From positions 1 to 43,776 of IMG/VR virus record IMGVR_UViG_3300025009_002634: a stretch of 43,776 bases of DNA; one strand, 5' to 3'. The notes under the pieces are model-generated. The model saw only the letters and a program-made list of their open reading frames with translations, had not been told where the DNA came from and made no database searches. Each line of letters starts with the position of its first letter. Within the stretch, counting starts at the first letter, position 1. The stretch comes from a virus. The position numbers and the translations under genes were made by a program. Positions 21,252 through 29,150 of this stretch are shown here, piece by piece.

Positions 21252-21698
21252 ATGAACATCCGAGAGTCCAACGTCACCGAAATGCTCGAACTGGCGCCGT
21301 TGCTGTTCCGCGAGCACTGGGAAGAGATCGCGCGCAACAAGCAGCTGATGGTGCTGGACCCTCATGAGCCCTCGTATCGGGCCATCGAGGACGCCGGGCA
21401 GCTGATGATACTGGCAGCTTTCAAGGGCGATCAGCTGGTGGGCTACAGCGTCAACTTCCTGCTGACACACCCGCACTACGCCGGGCTGACCGTCTGCCAG
21501 AACGACATCGTCTATGTCCACCCCGACCACCGCAACGGTGGTTTCGGCATTCGGATGATGAAGATGACCGAGCAGGAGGGCAAGGCCCGAGGCGCTCAGA
21601 TGATGCTCTGGCACGCCAAAGAGAACACCCCGTTGGCCGAAATCCTCCCACGGATGGGCTACGGGGTGCAGGACATCGTCTATTCGAAGGAGATCTGA
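21252..21698 (+). CDS. GNAT-family N-acetyltransferase
   Basis: 148 residues. The acetyl-CoA-binding motif A is VYVHPDHRNGGFGIRMMKM (~residues 91-109), with the preceding beta strand (LTVCQNDIV) and the C-terminal motif-B region MMLWHAKENTPLAEILPRMGY. Substrate unknown; phage GNATs between terminase and portal occur in podoviruses with BPP-1-like heads. It has no visible Shine-Dalgarno. Either a virion-modifying or host-modifying role is possible. Confidence 0.85.
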   Translation: MNIRESNVTEMLELAPLLFREHWEEIARNKQLMVLDPHEPSYRAIEDAGQLMILAAFKGDQLVGYSVNFLLTHPHYAGLTVCQNDIVYVHPDHRNGGFGIRMMKMTEQEGKARGAQMMLWHAKENTPLAEILPRMGYGVQDIVYSKEI

Positions 21699-21699
21699 C

Positions 21700-22140
21700 A
21701 TGGCAGTTTCAGCAGTGATCGGCGTGGCAACCGTGGTTGGAGCCGCCAGCGCGGAGAAGTCCAATCAGACCGCCAAGAAGGGCCAGCGCCAGGCCGCCAA
21801 GCAGTTCGATGAGCAGGCTGCTATGGAGAAGGACCGCATGGCCAAGGAGATGGAGCTGGCAAACGCCAGCCTGTCCCAGCAGCAGGCCGCCCTTGGCCAG
21901 CAGTGGGCCGCCCTCAGTGCCCAGAAGGATGCCGCAGCCAAGGCGCAGGCCCTGGCCGAGCGCAACGCGCGTGACGCCGACATCGCCAACAACAAGGCAA
22001 CCCGCAAGGCCCCGAACATCGGCGCCATGCTGACCGGCAACGACAAGGCCGGGGCACTGGGCGCCGGTTCCACCCTCCTGACCGGTGCCGGTGGCGCCGC
22101 TCCTGGCACGCTGGGCAAGACCACGGCACTGGGGGCCTGA
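21700..22140 (+). CDS. Small Ala/Gln-rich virion-associated protein
   Basis: 146 residues with a short hydrophobic N-terminus (MAVSAVIGVATVVGAASAEK), a long helical middle rich in Ala/Gln/Lys and a Gly/Ala-rich C-terminus (GAGSTLLTGAGGAAPG). AAGGAGATCTGAC gives a strong ribosome site. The composition resembles small helical proteins next to portal genes in podoviruses, possibly an ejection or connector component. No catalytic motif. Confidence 0.65.
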   Translation: MAVSAVIGVATVVGAASAEKSNQTAKKGQRQAAKQFDEQAAMEKDRMAKEMELANASLSQQQAALGQQWAALSAQKDAAAKAQALAERNARDADIANNKATRKAPNIGAMLTGNDKAGALGAGSTLLTGAGGAAPGTLGKTTALGA

Positions 22141-22141
22141 C

Positions 22142-23806
22142 ATGGCAGAGCCAGAAGGCACGCAGGCCATCGACCTGTTCCGGCAGCGTCACGCCACGCT
22201 CAAGACCGAGCGCTCGACGTGGGACGGCCAGTATCAGGAGATCGCGACCTACCTGAAGCCGCGTGCCGGGCGATTCAACATCGGCGAGCAGAATGACGGC
22301 AAGCGCAAGCCCGGCAAGATCATCGACTCTGCCGGGTCTCGAGCCCTTCGCACGCTGGGCGCTGGCCTGATGGGTGGGGCCACGAGCCCGGCCCGCCCGT
22401 GGTTCCGCCTGTCCACTCCAGACCCTGAGATGGCCGACTTCGGCGCCGTCAAGGCTTGGCTGCACGAGGTGCAGCGGGTGATGATGACGGTATTCCAGCG
22501 CTCCAACAGCTACCGCGCGCTGCACACCATGTACGAGGAGATCGGCGCGTTCGGCACCGGCTGCTCGGTGGTTGTCGAGGACTTCCAGGACGTGATCCGC
22601 CACCACTCGCTGACCATCGGTGAATACACCCTGGCGCAGGATGACCGCGGCGTGATCAACACCATGTACCGCGACATGGAGCGCACCGTTTCCCAGGTGG
22701 TGCAGCAGTTCGGCATGGCCAACGTGTCGCCCACGGTGAAGAACATGTACGACCGGGGCCTGCTGGGCTCGAAGGTGCACCTGATCCACCTGATCGAGCC
22801 TCGACTGGACCGCGACCACCGGCTGAAGGACAACCGGAACATGCCGTTTCGGTCCGCCTACTTCGAAGCCGGGTCCGACAACCAGCGCTTCCTGCTCGAC
22901 AGCGGGTTCAAGACCTTCCCAGCCCTCACACCGCGCTGGACCACGACATCCGGAGACACCTACGGCGAGAGCCCGGCCATGGAGGCACTGGGCGACTTGA
23001 AGCAACTCTACCACCAGCAGCTGCGCAAGGGCCAGGGCATCGACTACAAGACCAACCCCCCGTTGCAGGTCCCGCTGGAGATGCAGAACCAGAAGCTGTC
23101 CATGCTCCCTGGCGGTGTGAGCTACGTCAACATGAACAGCCAGCACGGCCGGATTCAGACCGCGTTCGACGTGAACATCGACCTTAGCCACCTGCTGGAA
23201 GACATCCACGACGTGCGCGGGCGCATCGAGTCGGCCTTCTACAGCGACCTGTTCATGATGATCGCGAACAGCACGCGCACCAACATGACGGCTACCGAGG
23301 TGGCCGAGCGCCACGAAGAGAAGCTGTTGATGCTGGGACCGGTGCTGGAGCGCCTGCACAACGAGCTGCTGGACCCCATGATCGACATGACGTTCAACCG
23401 GCTGGCCGAGGTCGGTGCCTTGCCTCCACCTCCTCCAGAGCTGCAGGGCGTCGAGTTGCGCGTCGAGTACGTGTCCATGCTGGCCCAGGCTCAACGGGCG
23501 GTGTCAACCAACAGCATCGATCGGTTCGTCGGGAATCTGGGCCAGGTCGCCATGATCAAGCCCGAGGTGCTCGACAAGTTCGACAGCGATCGATGGGCAG
23601 ACGAGTACGCCGACATGCTGGGCATCGACCCGAACCTGATCATCCCGGGCGAGCAGGTGGCCGTGATCCGCCAGCAGCGTGCCGAGGCCATGGCCCAAGC
23701 CGAGCAATCCCAGCAGGAGCAGCAGCAGGCTGCAACGATGAAGGATGTGGCCCAGGCTGAAGCCGTGGCGCCGCAGAACGCAATGGCCATGTTCTCTGGC
23801 TACTGA
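22142..23806 (+). CDS. Portal (head-to-tail connecting) protein
   Basis: 554 residues from the ATG at 22142, one base after the previous stop. It matches the podovirus head-tail connector family: ERSTWDGQYQEIATYLKPR at the N-terminus, AGSRALRTLGAGLMGGATSP, PWFRLSTPDP and IGAFGTGCSVVVEDF. The C-terminus is Gln/Ala-rich (QSQQEQQQAATMKDVAQAEA), as in the barrel region of many portals. It forms the dodecameric DNA channel. Confidence 0.94.
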   Translation: MAEPEGTQAIDLFRQRHATLKTERSTWDGQYQEIATYLKPRAGRFNIGEQNDGKRKPGKIIDSAGSRALRTLGAGLMGGATSPARPWFRLSTPDPEMADFGAVKAWLHEVQRVMMTVFQRSNSYRALHTMYEEIGAFGTGCSVVVEDFQDVIRHHSLTIGEYTLAQDDRGVINTMYRDMERTVSQVVQQFGMANVSPTVKNMYDRGLLGSKVHLIHLIEPRLDRDHRLKDNRNMPFRSAYFEAGSDNQRFLLDSGFKTFPALTPRWTTTSGDTYGESPAMEALGDLKQLYHQQLRKGQGIDYKTNPPLQVPLEMQNQKLSMLPGGVSYVNMNSQHGRIQTAFDVNIDLSHLLEDIHDVRGRIESAFYSDLFMMIANSTRTNMTATEVAERHEEKLLMLGPVLERLHNELLDPMIDMTFNRLAEVGALPPPPPELQGVELRVEYVSMLAQAQRAVSTNSIDRFVGNLGQVAMIKPEVLDKFDSDRWADEYADMLGIDPNLIIPGEQVAVIRQQRAEAMAQAEQSQQEQQQAATMKDVAQAEAVAPQNAMAMFSGY

Positions 23807-23816
23807 GGAGACCCCA

Positions 23817-24110
23817 ATGATCAACATGAAGCGCAAGCCGTCCAAGGTCAATGTGCTGGAGCCGCAGTGCTGCTCTCCCGACGAGAGCCCCTATCCCTAC
23901 GGCCTGCACATCTCTCTGTCCACCGAGGAACTGGCCAAGCTCGGCATCAAGGACATGCCCGACGTTGGCACCGTGATGACGCTGCACGCCAAGGTGCTCG
24001 TGACCAGTTCCAGTGAGTCGAAGTACGAGGGCAAGCCAACGGCATACGACATGGGCCTGCAGATCACCGACATGGAGCTGTTCGCTCCCGGCAAGACCAT
24101 CTACAGCTGA
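23817..24110 (+). CDS. Small capsid-associated protein (staple/cement-like)
   Basis: 97 residues starting MINMKRKPSKVNVLEPQCC. The basic N-terminus, then PYPYGLHISLSTEELAKLGI and VGTVMTLHAKVLVTSSS, follow a pattern I associate with podovirus 'capsid staple' or structural accessory proteins. GAGGAGACCCCA precedes the ATG at 23817. Its place between the portal and head genes supports a virion role; the exact name is less sure. Confidence 0.65.
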   Translation: MINMKRKPSKVNVLEPQCCSPDESPYPYGLHISLSTEELAKLGIKDMPDVGTVMTLHAKVLVTSSSESKYEGKPTAYDMGLQITDMELFAPGKTIYS

Positions 24111-24124
24111 TCGAGGAATTCAAA

Positions 24125-25444
24125 ATGACAAAGCTCAAATCAGGCTCTCCGTTCGTCTACGACGACGCAACCGATGACATCGTCGGCATCCGTGATGCAG
24201 ACGGGGGTGAGAAGTCGCTAGTGACGATGGGCACCACCGGCCTAGCAATCGGCGGGTCTGAGCCTACCCAAGCTCAGCGGGCGCAGATGCGGGATTCTTT
24301 GTCTGGCGGTAGCTCGATGAATGCTCTCAGGACAATGCTTCTGTCGAGAATGCCTGTCTCTTGGGATTTAATGGTTGGTGCTCCAACTATCACGCTTGGT
24401 GTAGCAAACGCGGCGTCTGCAATTTCAGGTGCTGTAAATATTGCAAAAGACTCAGCATTGATTCTTGAGTCAACGCGATGCGAGACGGGTGCAGCTTTTC
24501 CCAGCACCTTGTTCCGCCTTCCGGTAAATTACGACGCTCAGGCATCTGGTGTTGCTGCCGCATTTACCGCTGCAACGGTTGCATCTTGGACCATCATCAC
24601 GGATGCTGTTCAAGTAGAGTTCAAGATAATGGGGCAAGGCTTTTCCAGCAATGGAAGGATTTGGGTTACTGAAAACGGAGTTCGAAAAATGGCCGGAATA
24701 GTACCAGCCGTTCCTTCCAATGGCAGTTCTTATTGGGTGCTTGTTGAATTTTCTGCTTCTGGTATGCGGGAAATAGAGGTTGAGCTTTCTGGCGGAAAAT
24801 TTGGAGGCTGGAACATATCGTCCTCCGCGGTCATCGGTAAAAAAGAGCAAGTCGGCCCTTCTGTGATGATTTTGGGAGACTCATTCTCAGAGGGTAGCGG
24901 GTCCACTGCAGGCTATCACGACGGATGGGCTGCTAGGTTTTTGAGAATAATTGGCGCTACCAAGAAAACAGTTTCAGCCATAGGATCAACTGGTTATCTT
25001 GCCAATAACAATGGGTTGAAGAAAAGCCTACTGGAGCGGTACGAGCATGATGTTGTTGGGCTCCCGCACGACGTCATTATTCACACCAATGGATTGAACG
25101 TCACAGCAGTAGACCATACGGCAGCCGCAAGCGAAGTATTCGCCGGAATCAATGCTGGGATTCCGGGGTGTTTACAAATAGCATTCGGCCCGTTTCAGCC
25201 ACATTCCCTTGATGTAGAGGCCCGGCGTGTTGCAATAGCAACTGCCGCCGCAGAGAACGGTGTTTTGTTTATTGACAATGTGACTGATATGGAGATCACA
25301 GGCACAGGGAGACTTGGTGCGCCAGCCGGAAACGGAAACTCAGATATTGTAATTAACCCAGACAATACACACCCAACCCCGTATGGTCACCAGCACATTG
25401 CCGAATGGCGCTTTCGTGCTTTGTGTAAAGCACTGTCTTTGTAA
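24125..25444 (+). CDS. SGNH/GDSL hydrolase (probable carbohydrate esterase) with phage N-terminal module
   Basis: 439 residues. The C-terminal ~200 residues are an SGNH esterase: VMILGDSFSEGSG carries the nucleophile S253 in GDS, and D413-x-x-H416 (NPDNTHPTPYGH) completes the triad. Residues 1-60 (SPFVYDDATDDIVGIRDADG) look like a virion-attachment module. From about residue 55 the DNA is clearly richer in A/T than the flanking head genes, suggesting a swapped domain of foreign origin. It probably deacylates host surface polysaccharide. Two terminators follow it, isolating it from the next head gene. Confidence 0.8.
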   Translation: MTKLKSGSPFVYDDATDDIVGIRDADGGEKSLVTMGTTGLAIGGSEPTQAQRAQMRDSLSGGSSMNALRTMLLSRMPVSWDLMVGAPTITLGVANAASAISGAVNIAKDSALILESTRCETGAAFPSTLFRLPVNYDAQASGVAAAFTAATVASWTIITDAVQVEFKIMGQGFSSNGRIWVTENGVRKMAGIVPAVPSNGSSYWVLVEFSASGMREIEVELSGGKFGGWNISSSAVIGKKEQVGPSVMILGDSFSEGSGSTAGYHDGWAARFLRIIGATKKTVSAIGSTGYLANNNGLKKSLLERYEHDVVGLPHDVIIHTNGLNVTAVDHTAAASEVFAGINAGIPGCLQIAFGPFQPHSLDVEARRVAIATAAAENGVLFIDNVTDMEITGTGRLGAPAGNGNSDIVINPDNTHPTPYGHQHIAEWRFRALCKALSL

Positions 25445-25481
25445 ACACCAACCCCGATCCAGTCTGCACCGACACCCCAAC

Positions 25482-25505
25482 AAGCCCGCACTGTGCGGGC
25501 TTTTT
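25482..25505 (+). terminator. Strong intrinsic terminator after the SGNH gene
   Basis: AGCCCGCA and TGCGGGCT form a perfect 8-base stem around a CTG loop, followed by TTTTT. It lies 37 bases after the esterase stop. This should stop most unmodified transcripts before the capsid genes. Confidence 0.88.
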
Positions 25506-25537
25506 CATTTCCGGGTGAGCAAGCTTTCACCATAACG

Positions 25538-25560
25538 AACCCGCCTTGTGCGGGTTTTGT
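25538..25560 (+). terminator. Second, weaker terminator
   Basis: ACCCGC and GCGGGT pair around CTTGT, followed by TTTGTTCTTT. Tandem placement ~50 bases after the first terminator reinforces the stop. Confidence 0.7.
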
Positions 25561-25594
25561 TCTTTCTGATCCAGCCTGCAGCAAGGCCCGTGCG

Positions 25595-25625
25595 CGTGAC
25601 TCCATGACCCAGCAATAGAGTCACG
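25595..25625 (+). promoter_or_regulatory. 8-base perfect inverted repeat over the initiation region of the Bbp19-like gene
   Basis: CGTGACTC (25595-25602) and GAGTCACG (25618-25625) are exact complements with a 15-base loop, ending 3 bases before the ATG at 25629. As RNA it would hide the weak ribosome site (GAG); as DNA it could be a protein-binding site. Confidence 0.55.
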
Positions 25626-25628
25626 GCC

Positions 25629-25967
25629 ATGAGTGAGCACGACCCTACGGACTTCGAAGCGAATGAGCGTGAGCAGGTGCTTGAAAAGCGCCGCCTCAAG
25701 AACGCACAGATCGTCGAGCAGGACGACGTCAAGTGGCTCATGGGAAGCAAAAGGGGGCGCCGCATCGTCTGGCGGACTCTGGAGCGAACAGGGGTTTTCC
25801 GGCTGAGCTTCAACACCAATGCCATGCAAATGGCCTTCAACGAAGGCAACCGGAATGAAGGAAACGCGCTGCTGACCATGGTCAACGCGCACGCCCCTGA
25901 CCTGTACATCGAGATGTTGAAGGAACACACAAATGGACCCGCAAGTGATGGACGCTCAAGCCAATGA
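25629..25967 (+). CDS. Bbp19-like phage protein
   Basis: 112 residues. DVKWLMGSKRGRRIVWRTLER followed by TGVFRLSFN and NEGNRNEGNALLTMV matches the Bbp19-like domain named after a protein in the BPP-1 head module (family function unknown). It overlaps the scaffold gene by 35 bases. Its presence is one of the clearest ties to the BPP-1-type head-gene set. Confidence 0.82.
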   Translation: MSEHDPTDFEANEREQVLEKRRLKNAQIVEQDDVKWLMGSKRGRRIVWRTLERTGVFRLSFNTNAMQMAFNEGNRNEGNALLTMVNAHAPDLYIEMLKEHTNGPASDGRSSQ

Positions 25968-26583
25968 TGGCGTCACGTCTCCGGCCGCAACTCCCGCCGC
26001 TGCACCCGCTGCTCCCGCAGTAGCGCCCAGCGTCGACCAGAGCGGCCAACAGCAGGGGGCAACCCAGCCGGTTGTTGCAACGCCTCCGGCTCCGGCCGCA
26101 CAGGCTCCTGCAGCACCGGCACCGGCAGTACCCGAGACCTACACGTTCAGCCTTCCCGACGAGGTGGTGCTGAGTGGTGAGGCTCTCGCGGCCTACGCCG
26201 ATGTCGCCAAGGAACTGAAGCTGCCGCAAGACCAGGCTCAAACGATCCTGGCCAAGGTGGCGCCATCGATGCTCGCCCACCAGGCGGCTGAAGTGGCCAA
26301 GGTTCACGCGCAGTGGAGCGAGCAGTCGATCAACGACAGCGAGTTCGGCGGCGAGAACCTGGAGAAGAACCTGGGCGTTGCCAAGCGCGCGGTGGATGCC
26401 TTCGGCACGCCTGCACTCAATGACCTGCTGAACAAAACCGGCCTCGCGAGCAACCCGGAAATCATCCGCTTGCTCTACCGCGCCGGCAAGGCGATCAGCC
26501 CCGATGGCTTCACTCCTTCGAGTGGCTCCGGGCCTGCATCCCGACGTGACCCAGCCGAAGTCCTCTTCGGCACCCAAAGCTGA
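25933..26583 (+). CDS. Probable head scaffolding protein
   Basis: 216 residues. The first ~70 are a Pro/Ala-rich disordered stretch; then TYTFSLPDEVVLSGEALAAY and ELKLPQDQAQTILAKVA lead into a helical C-terminus (AVDAFGTPALNDLLNKTGL). The layout, and its place directly before the major capsid gene, are those of podovirus scaffolds (sometimes annotated protease), which assemble the prohead and then leave it. No protease triad was seen. Confidence 0.78.
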   Translation: MDPQVMDAQANDGVTSPAATPAAAPAAPAVAPSVDQSGQQQGATQPVVATPPAPAAQAPAAPAPAVPETYTFSLPDEVVLSGEALAAYADVAKELKLPQDQAQTILAKVAPSMLAHQAAEVAKVHAQWSEQSINDSEFGGENLEKNLGVAKRAVDAFGTPALNDLLNKTGLASNPEIIRLLYRAGKAISPDGFTPSSGSGPASRRDPAEVLFGTQS

Positions 26584-26613
26584 ACCAACGCCATAACCCC
26601 ATAGGAGATCAAA

Positions 26614-27630
26614 ATGGCTGCACTCGAAAACAAGTTCCCCACCATGCTGGATGTCGCCCGCCGCCTTGACCCGGGTGGCAAGATCGACATCATCAGCGAG
26701 ATCCTGACGCAGGAAAACCCCATCAACGAAGACATGGTCTACGTGGAAGGCAACCTGCCAACGGGCCACAAGTCGACCGTTCGCACCGGCATTCCTGCCC
26801 CCACCTGGCGCAAGCTGTACCAAGGCGTTCAGCCCGGCAAGTCGCGTACCGCTCAGGTTACCGACTCGTGCGGCATGCTGGAAGCCTACGCCGAGGTCGA
26901 TGTGGCACTGGCCGACCTGAACGGCAACACCGCCGCGTTCCGCATGAGCGAAGACCGCGCCTTCATCGAAGGCATGGCCCAGGAGATGGCGTCCACCATC
27001 TTCTACGGCAACGAGGCCAGCAACGAAGCCGCCTTCACCGGCCTGGCTCCGCGATACAACTCGCTGTCCGCAGAGAACGCCGACAACATCATCAACCACG
27101 GTGGTGCAGACGCCGCCGGCAGCACCTCGGTGTGGCTGGTGCTGTGGGGAGACTCGACCGTTCACGGCATCTACCCCAAGGGGTCGAAAGCTGGTCTGTC
27201 CATGACCAACAAAGGGCAGATCACCATCGAGAACGTGGACGGTGCCGGTGGCCGCATGGAAGCCTATCGCACGCACTACCGGCAAGACGCCGGCCTGGTG
27301 CTGCGCGACTGGCGCTATGTCGTGCGCGTGGCCAACATCGACGTGTCGGCCCTGACCGTCGATGGCACCGCCGCTGACCGCGCGACCGCCCAGAAGGCGC
27401 TGATCAACTCCATGGTCGCTGCCACCGAGCGCATTCCGAACTACAGCCGTGGCCGCGCCGTCTGGTACGGCAACCGCACGATCCGCGAAGCGCTGCGCCT
27501 GGGCATCCTGGAAAAGGTCTCCAACAACCTGTCCTGGGAAACGGTCGAAGGCAAGCGCGTGATGACCTTCGACGACGTGCCGTTCAAGCGCACCGATGCG
27601 CTGCTGAACACCGAGGCCCGCGTCGTGTAA
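26614..27630 (+). CDS. Major capsid protein (BPP-1-like, HK97 fold)
   Basis: 338 residues. N-terminal LENKFPTMLDVARRLDPGGK, then QENPINEDMVYVEGNLPTG, KLYQGVQPGKSRTAQ and GMAQEMASTIFYGNEASNE are typical of BPP-1-type podovirus capsid proteins. TAGGAGATCAAA precedes the ATG. Its position after the scaffold and before the cement protein agrees. Intact length. Confidence 0.93.
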   Translation: MAALENKFPTMLDVARRLDPGGKIDIISEILTQENPINEDMVYVEGNLPTGHKSTVRTGIPAPTWRKLYQGVQPGKSRTAQVTDSCGMLEAYAEVDVALADLNGNTAAFRMSEDRAFIEGMAQEMASTIFYGNEASNEAAFTGLAPRYNSLSAENADNIINHGGADAAGSTSVWLVLWGDSTVHGIYPKGSKAGLSMTNKGQITIENVDGAGGRMEAYRTHYRQDAGLVLRDWRYVVRVANIDVSALTVDGTAADRATAQKALINSMVAATERIPNYSRGRAVWYGNRTIREALRLGILEKVSNNLSWETVEGKRVMTFDDVPFKRTDALLNTEARVV

Positions 27631-27636
27631 TGCACA

Positions 27637-27656
27637 CCCCCGGCTTCGGCTGGGGG
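27637..27656 (+). other. UUCG tetraloop hairpin between capsid and cement genes
   Basis: CCCCCGGC (27637-27644) and GCTGGGGG (27649-27656) form an 8-pair stem (one G-U) capped by TTCG closed by C-G, the exceptionally stable cUUCGg loop. There is no T-run after it, so it is more likely to protect or partly attenuate the capsid mRNA than to terminate fully. Confidence 0.7.
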
Positions 27657-27683
27657 GTCACAAACCCAACATAGGAGATCATC

Positions 27684-28145
27684 ATGATCGTCGACAAATT
27701 CAATCAGTTCTGCGATGCCGTCGCTCTGAACACTGGCGCCGCGGCGTCCTACCTCATCGGTGACCAGATCGACCTCGGCACGGTGCCCGCCGACCTGGGC
27801 CACGCCGATCAGCTGTACCTGGTGATCAAGGTGACCACCGCGATCACGGCCGCTGCCACCGGCACCCTGTCGTTCACGCTCGCTTCGGATGCTGCTGCGG
27901 CCCTCACGCCGGCCAGTGCTTCGAAGCACCTGACGACTCCGGTGTTCGACGCTGCTGCCGGTATCGCTGCCAACACCATTCTGTACGCCGGCAAGCTGCC
28001 GTTCGCAGGCAATGTGCCCTACGAGCGCTACCTCGGCATCCTGCAGAACACGGGCGTGGCCGCCATCACTGCGGGTGCTGTGGATGCGTTCCTGTGCAAG
28101 GACCTCGCTGCCTGGAAGGCCTACCCGAACGCCGCTGGCGCCTGA
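27684..28145 (+). CDS. Capsid cement/decoration protein (Bbp16-like)
   Basis: 153 residues, Ala/Thr-rich and beta-structured. QFCDAVALNTGAAASYLIG and LGTVPADLGHADQLYLVI, followed by FTLASDAAAALTPASA and GKLPFAGNVPYERYLGI, match the Bbp16 cement family that clamps the BPP-1 capsid. TAGGAGATCATC gives a strong ribosome site. Confidence 0.85.
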   Translation: MIVDKFNQFCDAVALNTGAAASYLIGDQIDLGTVPADLGHADQLYLVIKVTTAITAAATGTLSFTLASDAAAALTPASASKHLTTPVFDAAAGIAANTILYAGKLPFAGNVPYERYLGILQNTGVAAITAGAVDAFLCKDLAAWKAYPNAAGA

Positions 28146-28160
28146 TAGCGGAGACCAGCC

Positions 28161-28421
28161 ATGAAAGTGACGCACACCAAGATGGTCTTTTCCGGCGGCT
28201 CCCGCGTTCCTGCCGGCACGCCCTTCGAGGTGGCCGACGACGCGGTGCTGGAGCCCGGCATGGTCAAGGTGGAAGACGAGGCGCCAACCGCCAAGGTCAA
28301 GGCCGCCAAGTCCGAGCCAACCGCCAAGGTCAAGGTGGAAGGCAAAGAGCCAGACACCATGGCCGCGATGACCAAGCTCCAGGCCGAGGCCGACAAGAAG
28401 GCCGACCCAGCCCGGGGCTGA
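28161..28421 (+). CDS. Small hypothetical virion-region protein
   Basis: 86 residues. An N-terminal beta-like part (HTKMVFSGGSRVPAGTPFEV) is followed by a Lys/Ala/Glu-rich tail with a repeated 'PTAKVK' motif (two copies ~15 residues apart). It lies between the cement protein and a terminator. Function unknown; possibly a minor capsid or linker protein. Confidence 0.6.
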   Translation: MKVTHTKMVFSGGSRVPAGTPFEVADDAVLEPGMVKVEDEAPTAKVKAAKSEPTAKVKVEGKEPDTMAAMTKLQAEADKKADPARG

Positions 28422-28439
28422 TCCACAGCCCAGGCCGAC

Positions 28440-28475
28440 AAGGGGCTGCGCTCTCACGGGTGCAGCCCCTTTTTT
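28440..28475 (+). terminator. Intrinsic terminator ending the head-gene block
   Basis: AGGGGCTGC (28441-28449) and GCAGCCCCT (28462-28470) form a 9-base stem with a 12-base loop followed by TTTTT. It separates the capsid genes from the tail genes. Confidence 0.85.
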
Positions 28476-28490
28476 CATAGCGAGGACCAC

Positions 28491-29141
28491 ATGGCTTCAG
28501 AAGTCCAAATCTGCAACCTGGCACTGGCACACAACGGCGACAGCGCCACCGTGACCAGCATCAACCCACCCGAGGGGAGCGCACAGGCCGAACACTGCGC
28601 GCGCTTCTATCCCATCGCACGCGACACGGTTCTTGAAGACCCGAAGGCTTCATGGAAGTTTGCGACCAAGCGCAAGACCCTGGCGCAGATCAGCTACGAC
28701 ACGACCACCAAGTGGGCCTACGCCTACGCCCTTCCATCCGATCAGCTGCGCATCGTCGCTGTCACCCATCCCGATGCTGTGGACGACGAGATCGACGACG
28801 GCAGCATGCGCTCCGGTGAGCAGTACGAGATGGAATCTCTGGCAACCGGCCAGGTGGTGATCCGCTGCAACGTCGAGCTGGCCGAGGTCAAGTACATCTA
28901 CCGCGTGACCGACCCATCCAAGTTCTCCAACCTGTTCACGCTGGCCGTGAGCTGGCGCCTCGCCGGAATGTTGGCCGGCCCGCTGATCAAGGGTGACGCC
29001 GGGCGCAATGCGGCACAGTTCTGCGAAAGCATGGCGCTGCAGTGGATCGGCAAGGCCAGCCTGGCGGATGCTGGACAGAGCCACGACGAGAAGGGCCCGT
29101 CCAGCATCGGCTACATGCCCTACCACCTGCAAAACCGATAA
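28491..29141 (+). CDS. Tail tubular protein A-like head-tail adaptor
   Basis: 216 residues. EVQICNLALAHNGDSATVTS, QAEHCARFYPIARDTVLE and WKFATKRKTLAQIS are typical of the T7 gp11-like adaptor family, which rings the portal and receives the nozzle. The C-terminal helices (FTLAVSWRLAGMLAGPL) also match. It starts 16 bases after the terminator hairpin; GAGGACCAC is its ribosome site. Confidence 0.88.
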   Translation: MASEVQICNLALAHNGDSATVTSINPPEGSAQAEHCARFYPIARDTVLEDPKASWKFATKRKTLAQISYDTTTKWAYAYALPSDQLRIVAVTHPDAVDDEIDDGSMRSGEQYEMESLATGQVVIRCNVELAEVKYIYRVTDPSKFSNLFTLAVSWRLAGMLAGPLIKGDAGRNAAQFCESMALQWIGKASLADAGQSHDEKGPSSIGYMPYHLQNR

Positions 29142-29150
29142 GGAGACAGC

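Noticed and set aside
21914-23494. Long minus-strand open frame (526 codons) opposite the portal gene
   Set aside because: It is His/Val/Gly-rich shadow sequence of the portal frame, with no ribosome site and no recognisable domain; GC-rich DNA commonly leaves such frames open.
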